The notes beneath the pieces are model-generated. The model searched no databases, was not told the DNA's origin, and worked only from the letters and a program-made list of their open reading frames with translations. 64,000 nt of DNA from Variovorax sp. OK212. Lineage in GTDB: Bacteria; Pseudomonadota; Gammaproteobacteria; Burkholderiales; Burkholderiaceae_C. The stretch spans positions 163,516-227,515 of the forward strand of contig NZ_FOLP01000011.1 in the NCBI RefSeq assembly GCF_900112425.1. Direction: 5' to 3'. This document shows positions 36,686 to 45,746 of the stretch, one piece after another. The translations under genes were made by a program, and so were the position numbers. Each line of letters begins with the position of its first letter. Position 1 is the stretch's first letter.

Positions 36686-37366
36686 TCAGTGGCGGCCCGC
36701 GCCGTGGCGCCGTTCGATGTAGCGCCCGGCAATCACCACGGGCAGGAAGATGATCAGGTAGCCCAGCGCGCCGAGCATCAGCGGCGTGGGGTTGCCCGCG
36801 AAGCTGGTGGCCGAGGTGGCCTGGTTCAGGATTTCATTCAGCGCGGCCACCGAGCCGTAGGCCGTGCCCTTGGTGATGGCAATCACGCGGTTGGTCAGCG
36901 GCGCCACCATCAGCCGGCACGACTGCGGCAGCAGCACATGCACCATGGCCTGCGTGTGCGTGAGGCCGGTGGAGCGCGCGGCCTCCATCACGCCGCGCGG
37001 CTGCGACTCGATGCCGGCCCAGAACACCTCCTCGGAGAAGGCCGCGAGCACCAGCGTGAGCGCCAGCCAGGTCGAGGCGAAGGCTCCCAGCGACAGGCCC
37101 AGGAAGGGCAGCGCGTAGTACAGCAGGATGATGAGCACCAGCGGCGGCAGCGCGCGAAAGATGTCGACCAGCGTCGACACCGCCAGCGGCAAGCCGCGAA
37201 TGGGCAGGCTGCGCAGGTAGGCCAGCAGCATGCCCAGCGCCAGGCCGGCGGCGATCACCGCCAGGCCCAGCTCGATCGTCACGCGCGCGCCGTCCAGCAC
37301 CTGGGGCAAGTAGCGCGCGGCGATGTCGCCGTTGAAGAAAGTGAAGACGAGCTTGTCGAGCTGCAT
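36686..37366 (-). CDS. Amino acid-type ABC transporter permease (first)
   Basis: The 226-residue HisQ-like permease has about five membrane segments and the cytoplasmic EAA loop (MEAARSTGLTHTQAMVHVLLPQ). It starts 22 bases after the ATPase gene stop (37388). Together with the second permease it should carry a hydantoin or carbamoyl-amino acid across the inner membrane; this is inferred from the operon. Confidence 0.92.
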   Translation of the reverse strand: MQLDKLVFTFFNGDIAARYLPQVLDGARVTIELGLAVIAAGLALGMLLAYLRSLPIRGLPLAVSTLVDIFRALPPLVLIILLYYALPFLGLSLGAFASTWLALTLVLAAFSEEVFWAGIESQPRGVMEAARSTGLTHTQAMVHVLLPQSCRLMVAPLTNRVIAITKGTAYGSVAALNEILNQATSATSFAGNPTPLMLGALGYLIIFLPVVIAGRYIERRHGAGRH

Positions 37367-37387
37367 GCGGCGTTTCCGTTCGGGCGC

Positions 37388-38146
37388 TCAGAGCGCGCGG
37401 CTGCCGATGCTGGCAATGAAGGCTTCGGTGCGTGCATGCGTGGGCGCCTCGAACACCTGCGCGGGCGAACCCTGCTCGACGATGGCGCCGCCGTCCATGA
37501 ACACCACGCGGTCGGAGGCGGCCTTGGCAAAGCCCATCTCGTGCGTGACCACCACCATGGTCATGCCGTCGGTGCGCAGCTCGCGCATGACCTGCAGCAC
37601 GCCGCCCACCATCTCGGGGTCGAGCGCGCTGGTCGGCTCGTCGAACAGCACCAGCGCGGGCTTCAACGCGATCGAGCGCGCAATGCCCACGCGCTGTTGC
37701 TGTCCGCCCGACAGCTGCGTGGGGCGCACGCGCGCCTTGTGCTCCATGCCCACGCGCGCCAGGGCCTGCATGGCGGTGTGCTCTGCCGCGTCGCGCGCCA
37801 TCTTCTTGACCTTGCGCAACGCCAGCGTCACGTTGCCGAGCACGTCCAGGTGCGGGTAGAGGTTGAAGGCCTGGAACACCATGCCCACGCGTTCGCGCAG
37901 CCGGTTCAGGTTGGCGCCCGGCGCATAGATGTCGTGCCCCTCCACGCGCACCTCGCCCCGGGTCGCGTCTTCCATGCGGTTGCAGCAGCGCAGCAGCGTG
38001 CTCTTGCCCGAGCCCGAGGGACCGATCACCGAGACCAGTTCGCCCGCCTGCACATCGAGGTCGATGCCGTTGAGCACGGGCACGCTGCCATAGGATTTGT
38101 GCAGGTTGCGCACCTGCAGGAGCGAGGAAGGCGTCACGGCGGTCAT
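37388..38146 (-). CDS. Amino acid-type ABC transporter ATP-binding subunit
   Basis: The 252-residue ATPase has Walker A GPSGSGKST, signature LSGGQQQR, Walker B LVLFDEPTSA and switch His in VVTHEMGFA. It lies 40 bases after the receptor gene stop and powers the two permeases. GC-content and codon use match the neighbours. Confidence 0.93.
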   Translation of the reverse strand: MTAVTPSSLLQVRNLHKSYGSVPVLNGIDLDVQAGELVSVIGPSGSGKSTLLRCCNRMEDATRGEVRVEGHDIYAPGANLNRLRERVGMVFQAFNLYPHLDVLGNVTLALRKVKKMARDAAEHTAMQALARVGMEHKARVRPTQLSGGQQQRVGIARSIALKPALVLFDEPTSALDPEMVGGVLQVMRELRTDGMTMVVVTHEMGFAKAASDRVVFMDGGAIVEQGSPAQVFEAPTHARTEAFIASIGSRAL

Positions 38147-38186
38147 CGGTGGGTTGGGAAGGGCGGTGGGCGGCGGCGCTGGGCGC

Positions 38187-39035
38187 TCACTGGCACACGG
38201 GCTTGGCGGCGGTGGCCTCGTAGCCGAACAGGCCCGGAATGCCGTGGCCGGCCGGCGAGACGACGGTGGCCGAGTCGGCCGCGGGCGCGGCGCCGAACCA
38301 CTTGGTGTGCATCTTCTGCAGCGAGCCGTCGAGCTTCATGCACTTGAGCACGTTGCTCACCTGGTCGCGCCCGGCCTTGTCGTCCAGGCGGAACGGAATG
38401 GCCCAGACCGAGCCGGTCTTGATGGTGAAGGTGGTCTTGATGGCCGGCGTGCTCTTCACCGCCCAGGCCGACGGCGTGACGCCCGCGAGGTTGGCGTCGC
38501 CGCGCCCGGAGATCACGGCCTGCACCGCGTCGGCGTTGGTGCCGTACACGGCGATCTCGTAGCCGTACGTCGCCTGGTTGTTGCGCGCCCATTCCTCGGG
38601 GCCCGAGCCCTTGTTCACGGCAATGGTCTTGCCCTTGAGGTCTTCCAGGCGCTGGATGTCGTTGCGGTCCTTCTTCATGACCAGCGTGAAGTTGTTCTCC
38701 AGGTAGCCCTCGGTGAACAGCACCGATTTCGCACGCTCGGGCGACACCGTGGTCGGCGCCATCAGGAAGTCGAACTTGCCTGCGTTCAGCGCGGGAATCA
38801 GCGCCGAGTACTGCGCGCCCTCGATCTCGATGCGCCGGCCCAGGCGCTTTGCGATTTCCTCGCCCAGCTCGACGTTGAAGCCCTGGTAGCCGCCGCTGAG
38901 CTTCGGAAAGGCATGCGGCGGAAAGTTGGGGTCGATGCCGGTGCGCAGCGGCGCGGTCTCGGCGACGGCGGTGCCGAGGGCCATGGCGAAGGCCAGGGGC
39001 GCCAGCAGGAACTTGAGGGAACGGGACATGGGCAT
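38187..39035 (-). CDS. ABC transporter periplasmic solute-binding protein (family 3)
   Basis: The 282-residue protein has a signal peptide (basic SRSLK, hydrophobic core, cleavage near AVA) and an SBP_bac_3 fold: GFNVELGEEIAKRLGR, SALIPALNAGKFDFLMAPTT and GKTIAVNKGSGPEEW. First gene of the eight-gene hydantoin operon, so the ligand is probably a hydantoin or an N-carbamoyl/amino-acid derivative. It ends with a Cys near the C-terminus. The start is ATG 39033-39035. Confidence 0.9.
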   Translation of the reverse strand: MPMSRSLKFLLAPLAFAMALGTAVAETAPLRTGIDPNFPPHAFPKLSGGYQGFNVELGEEIAKRLGRRIEIEGAQYSALIPALNAGKFDFLMAPTTVSPERAKSVLFTEGYLENNFTLVMKKDRNDIQRLEDLKGKTIAVNKGSGPEEWARNNQATYGYEIAVYGTNADAVQAVISGRGDANLAGVTPSAWAVKSTPAIKTTFTIKTGSVWAIPFRLDDKAGRDQVSNVLKCMKLDGSLQKMHTKWFGAAPAADSATVVSPAGHGIPGLFGYEATAAKPVCQ

Positions 39036-39297
39036 TTCTCCAGAAAAAATCGCAAGGCGGATGGAGGCGGCCCCGGGGGGCGGCCCGCACCGCAGTGGTG
39101 TGCTGCGGCGATGCGATGAATTATTTCGAGGGAGAAAAGCCGCGTCGATTGATGCTTTGTGCGGCGTCGTTACGCGTGTGTTAACACCTGGCCCCGCGCT
39201 GGTGCGCCATGTCGGTGCATGCCTATCCGTGGTGCGAAACGCATGCTATTGGGGCATTCCCGGGTAAGACGGGCCGGCCGAAGCCTCGGCCGCGCGA
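39036..39297. promoter_or_regulatory. Upstream region of the hydantoin operon
   Basis: This 262-bp non-coding stretch between the LysR stop and the receptor start is AT-richer around 39118-39185 and should contain the operon promoter read to the left. I see no convincing inverted repeat or -35/-10 pair, so no site is claimed. Confidence 0.45.
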
Positions 39298-40212
39298 TCA
39301 GCCTTCCTGCGGTTGCGGCGCGGCCAGCCCGCGTTGCATGAGCACGCTGCGCAGGGTGCGCACGAAGGCTTCGGCGGCCGGCGAGAGCGGGTCGGTGCGC
39401 AGGTGAACCAGGTGCGCGACCAGCGGCTCCAGCCCCTCGACCGGCAGGATGCGAAAGCGCGCGTCGGGCCAGGCCTGCAGCGAGAACTCGTCGACCAGCG
39501 CGATGCCCGCGCCCAGGTGCGTGAGCGCGCAGGCGTTCTGCGGCGAGCCGACTTCCAGCGTCATGCGCGGCGCGTCTTCCAGCGGCGCGAAGAAGTTGCG
39601 CACCAGTTCGCCGAAGGGCGTGCCGCGCGGGTAAGACATCAGGTCGTGCGGCAGCAGGTCTTCGGCGCCCACCGCGTTGCGCGCGGCCAGCGGATGCGTG
39701 CGCGGGCAGATGCACACGATGCGGCAGCGCGCGATCGGCACGGTGATGAGGTTCGGGTGGTCCACCGCCTCCAGCGAGATGCCCAGGTCGAAGTGCCGGC
39801 TCAGCAGCCGCTCGCGCAGCAGGTCCTGGTTGAGGCACTTGAAGTGCACGCGTGTCTCGGGGTTGGCCTGGTGGTAGTGCGCAATGGCCATCGGCACCAG
39901 CATGTGGCCGATGCCGGGGCTCGACACCACGCTGACCAGCCCCGAGCGGCGCGCCATCAGTTCGTGCGTGAGGTCGCTGATGCGCTGCACGCCCTGGTAC
40001 ACGTCCTCGACCTCGTGGTACAGCCGGCGTGCCTCGGCGGTGGGCGACAGGCGGCCCTTGATGCGGATGAAGAGGGGGAAGTTCAGCTGGGTCTCGGTGT
40101 GCGAGAGCACGCGGCTGATGGCGGGAACGGACACATGCAGCAGGCGGGCGGCATCGCTGACCGACCCGGTGGCCATGATGGCCCGGAACACTTCGATTTG
40201 ACGCAGATTCAT
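39298..40212 (-). CDS. LysR-family transcriptional regulator
   Basis: I chose start MNLRQIEVFRA (ATG at 40210-40212), the canonical LysR opening; an upstream ATG would add 17 non-family residues. The 304-residue protein has its winged helix-turn-helix at 1-65 (GSVSDAARLLHVSVPAISR) and the effector domain after it. It is encoded upstream of, and in the same direction as, the hydantoin operon and is its likely regulator. The 175-bp region 40213-40387 on its other side contains no gene that I can see. Confidence 0.87.
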   Translation of the reverse strand: MNLRQIEVFRAIMATGSVSDAARLLHVSVPAISRVLSHTETQLNFPLFIRIKGRLSPTAEARRLYHEVEDVYQGVQRISDLTHELMARRSGLVSVVSSPGIGHMLVPMAIAHYHQANPETRVHFKCLNQDLLRERLLSRHFDLGISLEAVDHPNLITVPIARCRIVCICPRTHPLAARNAVGAEDLLPHDLMSYPRGTPFGELVRNFFAPLEDAPRMTLEVGSPQNACALTHLGAGIALVDEFSLQAWPDARFRILPVEGLEPLVAHLVHLRTDPLSPAAEAFVRTLRSVLMQRGLAAPQPQEG

Positions 40213-40387
40213 GGTGTACAACTTTAGCGGCACCCCTTGGGGCGCCACTGGCGCGGGCCGCACGGCGAGGAACGGTGGCCAGGAGCGGTGGCCTGAGCGG
40301 CGGGCATGAACGGCGACCTGCGCGCTCAGTCCTGGACCGCCGTGGAGGCCTCGGGGCCTGCCACCTCCCTGCCGGCCACTCGGCGCC

Positions 40388-41149
40388 TCACACCGCCCGT
40401 ACCTGCCACGCCGAATCCGGCCCGAAAAGCGCCTGGCACTTCGGGCATTCCTCGGAGAAAAACGGAATCTCCTTCCTGCAGGCCGGGCACACGCCCATGC
40501 GCACCGGTGCCTCGAACGCGCTGGCCGTCGACGGGTCGGTGGGCAACCCGGTGAACGCGCCGAAGGACGAAGGGGAAGGGGTCGGTGCCTCGGGCACCAG
40601 CGGCTGGAGCAGCCGCGCCCTCAACGCGACGCGCGTCTGCTCGTCGAGGGCTTCGCGCTCCACATAGGCATCGACCGACTTGCGCCGCTTCTCCAGCCAC
40701 TCCGGCTGGTGCTGCCGCCAGACGGCAAAAGCCTCGGCCAGCACCATGCGCAGCATCGCCGGCGCCAGGCCGGTATAGACGAGATGCAGTTCGCCAAGGT
40801 GCGTGACCAGCGAGATGAAGGTCTGTGCGGCCGGCTGCGTGGTGGAGGTGGAGAACTCCTCGTTGGTGGACTGGCCGGAAAGCAGGCCGCCGAAGAGTCC
40901 GAAGTCGGGCATGGTGTGGCCGGTGGTCGTGACGGCGGAGTTCGACAGCGTGAACTCGGCCAGTTCGAAGTAGGGCACGGGCACCGGCTCGCGGCCCTCC
41001 ACCATCAGGACCAGGCAGGTGGTGCCAAGACCCAGCGTGACCTTCTCTTCGCGGAAGAAGCCGTAGCCGGCCGCGCTCATGACGAGGCATTCATGCAGCA
41101 GCGGCGTGTTCGGCAGCGATGTGAAGACGAGGTTCAGGTTGAGCGTCAT
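40388..41149 (-). CDS. Protein of unknown function with C-terminal zinc ribbon
   Basis: The 253-residue protein (ATG 41147-41149) has no family that I recognise. Residues 1-125 are a mixed sheet-rich segment with ENFHTL-free but regular hydrophobic periodicity (LNLNLVFTSLPNTPLLHECL), 130-190 look helical (LRMVLAEAFAVWRQHQPEWL), and 195-220 is a Pro/Ser linker. The C-terminus has two CxxC pairs, CPACRK and ECPKCQ, 12 residues apart, which form a zinc-ribbon-type metal site. It has no signal peptide or membrane helix and lies 50 bases before the MOSC gene on the same strand, after a small 3' gap. It may bind a partner or nucleic acid; function is not assigned. Confidence 0.6.
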   Translation of the reverse strand: MTLNLNLVFTSLPNTPLLHECLVMSAAGYGFFREEKVTLGLGTTCLVLMVEGREPVPVPYFELAEFTLSNSAVTTTGHTMPDFGLFGGLLSGQSTNEEFSTSTTQPAAQTFISLVTHLGELHLVYTGLAPAMLRMVLAEAFAVWRQHQPEWLEKRRKSVDAYVEREALDEQTRVALRARLLQPLVPEAPTPSPSSFGAFTGLPTDPSTASAFEAPVRMGVCPACRKEIPFFSEECPKCQALFGPDSAWQVRAV

Positions 41150-41199
41150 GGGTTGCAGTGCTTGCAGTGGCTGCAGTGGGGTTGAGGGGGCTGGCGGAT

Positions 41200-41733
41200 T
41201 CAGCCGGTGGATGTGGAAGTTACCGCAGGCCGGCACACCACCGCATCGCCCACGCGCACCACGCCGCCCTGCAGCACCCGCGCCGTCAGCCCGCCGTGCC
41301 CGCGCAGCGCGTTGTACGCGCCGGGCCCGAGCGCCTCTTCCATGCGCGAACACGGCTCGCACGGCCCGCTGATTTCCAGCACCACGTCGGCGCCGATGTG
41401 CAGCACCATCGGCTGGTCGCGAAACAGCGGGCGCGCGGCGATCAGGTTCAGGCCGGACACCACGAGGTTGCGGCGCAGCACGTGCGCCCCGACCTGCGCC
41501 AGCGCGCAGAGCGAGGCGATGACGGGCAGGTGCTCGGCCTGCAGCAGCGTGACCTGCCGGCGCCCGCCGGGGCGCGCCGCGCTGCTGCTGCGGTCGCCCT
41601 GCAGGCCGCGGCCTTCGAGCACCACCGCCTCGTCGACCGGCTGCACCGGGGCACGGTGCGCCGGGCGCAGCAGGATGGTGTCGAGCCGGCCGGGGCGGGG
41701 GAACTGGCGGGTCAATTCGCGGAGATCGGGCAT
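41200..41733 (-). CDS. MOSC-domain protein
   Basis: The 177-residue stand-alone MOSC (molybdenum cofactor sulfurase C-terminal) domain is defined by GLQGDRSSS, then RRNLVVSGLNL and the Cys-containing GPCEPCSRMEE, followed by the usual GHGGLTARVLQGG-type ending. Related small MOSC proteins are thought to handle sulfur or activate molybdoenzymes and N-hydroxylated compounds; no molybdoenzyme is nearby. Start is ATG 41731-41733. It is divergent, with 111 bp between, from the GlxA-like regulator. Confidence 0.85.
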   Translation of the reverse strand: MPDLRELTRQFPRPGRLDTILLRPAHRAPVQPVDEAVVLEGRGLQGDRSSSAARPGGRRQVTLLQAEHLPVIASLCALAQVGAHVLRRNLVVSGLNLIAARPLFRDQPMVLHIGADVVLEISGPCEPCSRMEEALGPGAYNALRGHGGLTARVLQGGVVRVGDAVVCRPAVTSTSTG

Positions 41734-41844
41734 GGGGCGATTGTGCGCAAGGGCCGCGCGGAGCCCCTGGCGCCCGCGCGGTCAGGCCGGGGCGGTTAGC
41801 CTTGCGTCCGCCATTCAGCAGAAACCTCTTTTCAGGACATCGCC

Positions 41845-42792
41845 ATGAAGCGCATCGGCGTGCTCGTGTTCCCCGGCTTCCAGATCCTCGACCTGGCCGC
41901 CATTGCCGCGTTCGAGCTGGCCAACATGCATGCGGGCCAGCCGGTCTACAAGGTCGAGCTTCTGTCCGAGGAAGGCGGGCTCGTGCCCAGTTCATCGGGT
42001 GTTTCCACCGACAGCAGGCGCTTCAGTGCGGCGAAGTTCGACACGCTGCTGATGACCGGCGCGCTCAGCGTCGCGCCCACCTCCGAGAAGATGTGCCGCT
42101 TCCTGCGCGCCGGGCTGCGCAACGCGCGCCGCGTGGCCAGCATCTGCACCGGCGCCTTCGGGCTGGCCGACGCGGGCGTGCTCGACGGCCGCCGCGCCAC
42201 CACGCACTGGGCCTTTGCGCAGGAGCTGCAGCAGCGCCACCCCGGCATCAAGGTGCAGCCCGACCGCATCTTCATCAACGACGGGCCGGTGTGGACCTCG
42301 GCCGGCATGACCGCGGGCATCGACCTGGTGCTGGCGCTGGTGGAGGAAGACATGGGCGTGGAGGTGGCGCGCTTCATCGCGAAGAAGCTGGTCGTGTACC
42401 ACCGGCGCGCGGGCGGGCAGTCGCAGTACTCGGCGCTGCTCGAGCTGGAGCCCAAGTCCGACCGCATCCAGCAGGCGCTGGTGCATGCGCGCGCCAACCT
42501 GCGCGACACGCTTTCGGTGGAAGAGCTGGCCGAGGTGGCGCACCTGAGCCCGCGCCAGTTCAGCCGCGCCTTCAAGGCCGAGACGGGCCAGTCGCCCGCG
42601 CATGCCGTGGAGAACCTGCGCGTGGAAGCCGCGCGCGGGCTGATCGACGAAGGCCGCCTCGCGCTGGGCGTGGTGGCGCGCGAAACCGGCTTCGGCGACC
42701 CCGAGCGCATGCGCCGCGCGTTCCTGCGCACGCTGGGCCAGCCGCCGCAGAGCGTGCGCCGCGTGGCGCGCCAGCAGGTGGCCGCGGCCTGA
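41845..42792 (+). CDS. GlxA-like AraC-family regulator (DJ-1/PfpI domain)
   Basis: The 315-residue protein has an N-terminal DJ-1/PfpI-like domain (about 1-190; VLVFPGFQILDLA, ASICTGAFGLADAGVLDGRRATTHW) and a C-terminal AraC DNA-binding domain (about 205-310, VEELAEVAHLSPRQFSRAF, then VARETGFGDPERMRRAF). This combination is the GlxA/CdhR family, which controls amine or N-compound catabolism in proteobacteria. The Cys in SICTGAF is the pocket residue of the family. It lies upstream of the SDR gene in the same direction (125-bp gap). Confidence 0.87.
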   Translation: MKRIGVLVFPGFQILDLAAIAAFELANMHAGQPVYKVELLSEEGGLVPSSSGVSTDSRRFSAAKFDTLLMTGALSVAPTSEKMCRFLRAGLRNARRVASICTGAFGLADAGVLDGRRATTHWAFAQELQQRHPGIKVQPDRIFINDGPVWTSAGMTAGIDLVLALVEEDMGVEVARFIAKKLVVYHRRAGGQSQYSALLELEPKSDRIQQALVHARANLRDTLSVEELAEVAHLSPRQFSRAFKAETGQSPAHAVENLRVEAARGLIDEGRLALGVVARETGFGDPERMRRAFLRTLGQPPQSVRRVARQQVAAA

Positions 42793-42917
42793 GGCGCTGA
42801 GTGCGGGGCGCGTGGCGCTGTGTCCTGAAAGGTGGCTTATATGACATTTACGCCATAAGCTCCCAGGAGGAAACTTCCCCCATGCCACACAACGACGTGG
42901 CGACAAAGGAAGTTTTC

Positions 42918-43760
42918 ATGACTGCAACGACCCAGGGCACCGCCCTCATCACCGGCGCATCCTCGGGCATCGGCGCCGTGTACGCCGACCGCCTGGCCCG
43001 CCGCGGCTACGACCTCGTGCTGGTGGCGCGCAACGGCGAACGCCTGCGCGCGCTGGCCGACCGGCTCGTCACGCAAACCGGCCGCAAGGTCGAGACGCTG
43101 GCGGCCGACCTGACCGACGCGAAAGACCTCGCGCGCGTCGAGGCGGTGCTGCGCACCAACGCCGGCATCACGCTGCTGGTGAACAACGCCGGCGTGGGCG
43201 CCACCGCGCCGCTGCTCGCGTCGGACATCGACAAGATGGAAGACATGATCGCGCTCAACGTGAACGTGCTCACGCGGCTCACCTATGCCGCGGTGCCGGC
43301 CTTCGTGGCGCGCGGCGCGGGCACGCTGGTGAACATCGCCTCCATCGTGGCGGTCTCGCCCGAGACGCTGAACGGCGTGTACGGCGCCAGCAAGGCCTTC
43401 GTGCTGGCGCTGAGCCAGTCGCTGCAGCACGAGCTCGCCGGCAAGGGCGTGCGCGTGCAGGCCGTGCTGCCGGGCGCCACGGCCACCGAGTTCTGGGGCA
43501 TCGCCGGCCTGCCGGTGCAGCACCTGCCGAGCGAGATCGTCATGACGGCCGAAGACATGGTCGACGCCGCGCTGGCAGGGCTCGACCTGGGCGAGCAGGT
43601 GACGATTCCGTCGCTGCCCAGCCAGGAGGAATGGAATGCCTTCGAGGCCGCGCGGCGCGCGATGTCGGGCCGGCTGTCGAGCACCAGGCCGGCCGCCCGG
43701 TACGGCGTGAGCGTGAGCGTGGGCGTGGGCGTGGGCGCCGGCGTGGCCGTCTCAGGGTAA
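42918..43760 (+). CDS. Short-chain dehydrogenase/reductase (classical SDR)
   Basis: ATG 42918 follows AGGAAG, a good ribosome site. The 280-residue protein has the NAD(P) motif TGASSGIG (about 13-20), NNAG (about 90-93), catalytic Ser and the YGASK segment (Tyr/Lys), and PG after the active site. It reduces or oxidises an unknown alcohol/ketone. After about residue 255 the sequence becomes a low-complexity tail (VSVSVGVGVGAGVAV) from a 6-bp repeat at 43706-43750; it may be disordered or non-native. The 125-bp upstream region contains a TTATATGACATTTACG AT-rich stretch, a possible promoter. Confidence 0.88.
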   Translation: MTATTQGTALITGASSGIGAVYADRLARRGYDLVLVARNGERLRALADRLVTQTGRKVETLAADLTDAKDLARVEAVLRTNAGITLLVNNAGVGATAPLLASDIDKMEDMIALNVNVLTRLTYAAVPAFVARGAGTLVNIASIVAVSPETLNGVYGASKAFVLALSQSLQHELAGKGVRVQAVLPGATATEFWGIAGLPVQHLPSEIVMTAEDMVDAALAGLDLGEQVTIPSLPSQEEWNAFEAARRAMSGRLSSTRPAARYGVSVSVGVGVGAGVAVSG

Positions 43761-43862
43761 GCCTGTCCCCATCGCGGCGGACAGACGCCGCCGCCGCGCC
43801 TGCTTACGCTCCCTGTCAGAACTTCGCCCGGCCACGGGCTTCCCCTGACATGGAGCGCGCGT

Positions 43863-45746
43863 TTGAAAGCAGCAGCTGGCATCGGTGATTTGCAGGACAT
43901 CCGCGCGATCGAAGCCGCGCCGTACGCAGGCTTCATGCCGCATGCGGACGTGCTCGACGCGCTGGAAGACGCGGCGCGCCGCCACCCGGCGCGGCCCGCC
44001 ATCACCTACATCCGCAGTGCCGACGCGTCGGTGCCGCCCGCGCGCTGGACGCACGCGGACATGGTGGCGCAGGTGCGCCGCGCCGCGCGCGCATTCCAGC
44101 GCCTGTGCGGCGATGCCGAGCCGCGCGTCGCGTTCCTGCTGCCGGCCATTCCAGAGGCCTACTTCACGCTGTGGGGCGCCGAGGCCGTGGGCGTGGCCTG
44201 CCCGATCAACTACCTGCTGGGCGAGGAGCACATCGCCGAGCTGATCGACGCCGCGCGGGTCAACGTGCTCGTGGCGCTGGGGCCGACCGCCGAGCTGGAC
44301 ATCTGGCGCCGCGTGCCGGGCTTGCGCCAGCGTTGCAAGTCGCTCGCGCATGTCGTCGCCGTGAACGCCGTGAACGCCATAAGCGCCGTAAACGCCGGCG
44401 GGGGCGCCGTGGAAGGCGCGCTCGACTTCGATGCGCTGCTCGCCGCTCAATCGGACGCACCGCTCGAACGCGCGCGGCACCCCGACGCCCACCGCATCGC
44501 CGCGCTGTTCCACACCGGCGGCACCACCGGCCGGCCCAAGCTCGCGCAGCACACGCACGGCAACCAGCTGCATGCGGCCTGGGGCGCGGCGCGCATGTAC
44601 GGCACGTCGGAGCGCGACGTGGTGCTCAACGGCTTTCCGCTGTTCCACGTGGCGGGCTCGTTCGTGTACGGCCTGTCCACGCTGCTCGCGGGCGGCGAGG
44701 TGGTCCTGCCGACATTGCTGGGCCTGCGCAACACGGCCTTCATGCAGGCCTACTGGCAGTTCGTGGCGCTGCACCGCGTGACGCTGCTGGCGGCGGTGCC
44801 CACGGTGATGTCCACCTTGCTGGGCGTAGCGCCGAATGGCGAAGACCTGTCGCGCGTGCGCTGCCTGCTCACCGGCGGCTCGCCGCTGCCGTCGGACCTG
44901 GCCGAGGCCTTCGAGCAGCGCCTGGGCATCGCGGTGCGCAACATCCTGGGCATGACCGAGTGCGGCGGCGTGATCGCCATCGAACCCGCGGGCGCGCCGC
45001 GCGTGGCGGGCTCGGTCGGCTGGCCGCTGCCGTTCACCCGCGTGCGCGTGGCCGACGAAACCGGCACGGCGTTGGCGGCGGGCGAGGAGGGCATCCTGCA
45101 GATCCAGGGCCCGAACGTGGGGCCGGGCTACACCGATGCGGACAACAACGCCGGCGTGCTGATCGGCGGCGGCTGGCTGGTGACTGGCGACGTGGGCCGC
45201 ATCGACGCGCAGGGGCGCGTGTTCGTCACCGGGCGCTCGAAGGACCTGATCATCCGCAGCAGCCACAACATCGACCCGGTGGTGATCGAGGACGCGCTCA
45301 TGGCGCACCCCGACGTGCTGCTGGCCGCCGCCGTCGGCGCACCCGACGAGTACGCGGGCGAAGTGCCGGTGGCCTATGTGTCGCTGCGCCCCGGGCGCAC
45401 GGTCGGTATCGAACAGCTGGCCGAGTTCGCGCAGGCGCGCATTCCCGAGCGGCCCGCGTTCCCGAAAGCCATCTTCATCCTCGACGCATTGCCGGTCACC
45501 GCGATCGGCAAGCTCTACAAGCCCACGCTGCGCGCCATGGCGATCCGCTGGGTGGTGGAAGACCGCATTGCGCGCAGCACGCTGGCGTCGAAGGTGACAG
45601 TCGATGTGCGCGCGGAAGGCAAGGGGCTGGTGCTGCACTGCGCGACGACCGATGACGACCCCGGCACCGCCGCGCAAGTGCGAAAACTGCTTGGCGTGTT
45701 CGCGCTGACCTGCCGTGTCGGTGCGGCCGAAGGAGCGACGCCATGA
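43863..45746 (+). CDS. Acyl-CoA synthetase (AMP-binding family)
   Basis: The frame starts at TTG 43863 (627 residues); an ATG at 43935 is an alternative that loses 24 residues. It is an ANL-family ligase with HTGGTTGRPKLA near 218 as the phosphate-binding P-loop, GMTECGG, and YGKVLD-like TGDVGRID, ending with the conserved GKLYKP lysine. It activates a carboxylate to its CoA ester. Residues about 164-180 contain a Val-Asn-Ala triplet repeat (9-bp period, 44361-44396). The enoyl-CoA hydratase gene overlaps it by 4 bases (ATGA), which suggests a degradation pathway for an unsaturated or aromatic acid. Upstream 43761-43862 contains no other gene. Confidence 0.87.
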   Translation: MKAAAGIGDLQDIRAIEAAPYAGFMPHADVLDALEDAARRHPARPAITYIRSADASVPPARWTHADMVAQVRRAARAFQRLCGDAEPRVAFLLPAIPEAYFTLWGAEAVGVACPINYLLGEEHIAELIDAARVNVLVALGPTAELDIWRRVPGLRQRCKSLAHVVAVNAVNAISAVNAGGGAVEGALDFDALLAAQSDAPLERARHPDAHRIAALFHTGGTTGRPKLAQHTHGNQLHAAWGAARMYGTSERDVVLNGFPLFHVAGSFVYGLSTLLAGGEVVLPTLLGLRNTAFMQAYWQFVALHRVTLLAAVPTVMSTLLGVAPNGEDLSRVRCLLTGGSPLPSDLAEAFEQRLGIAVRNILGMTECGGVIAIEPAGAPRVAGSVGWPLPFTRVRVADETGTALAAGEEGILQIQGPNVGPGYTDADNNAGVLIGGGWLVTGDVGRIDAQGRVFVTGRSKDLIIRSSHNIDPVVIEDALMAHPDVLLAAAVGAPDEYAGEVPVAYVSLRPGRTVGIEQLAEFAQARIPERPAFPKAIFILDALPVTAIGKLYKPTLRAMAIRWVVEDRIARSTLASKVTVDVRAEGKGLVLHCATTDDDPGTAAQVRKLLGVFALTCRVGAAEGATP

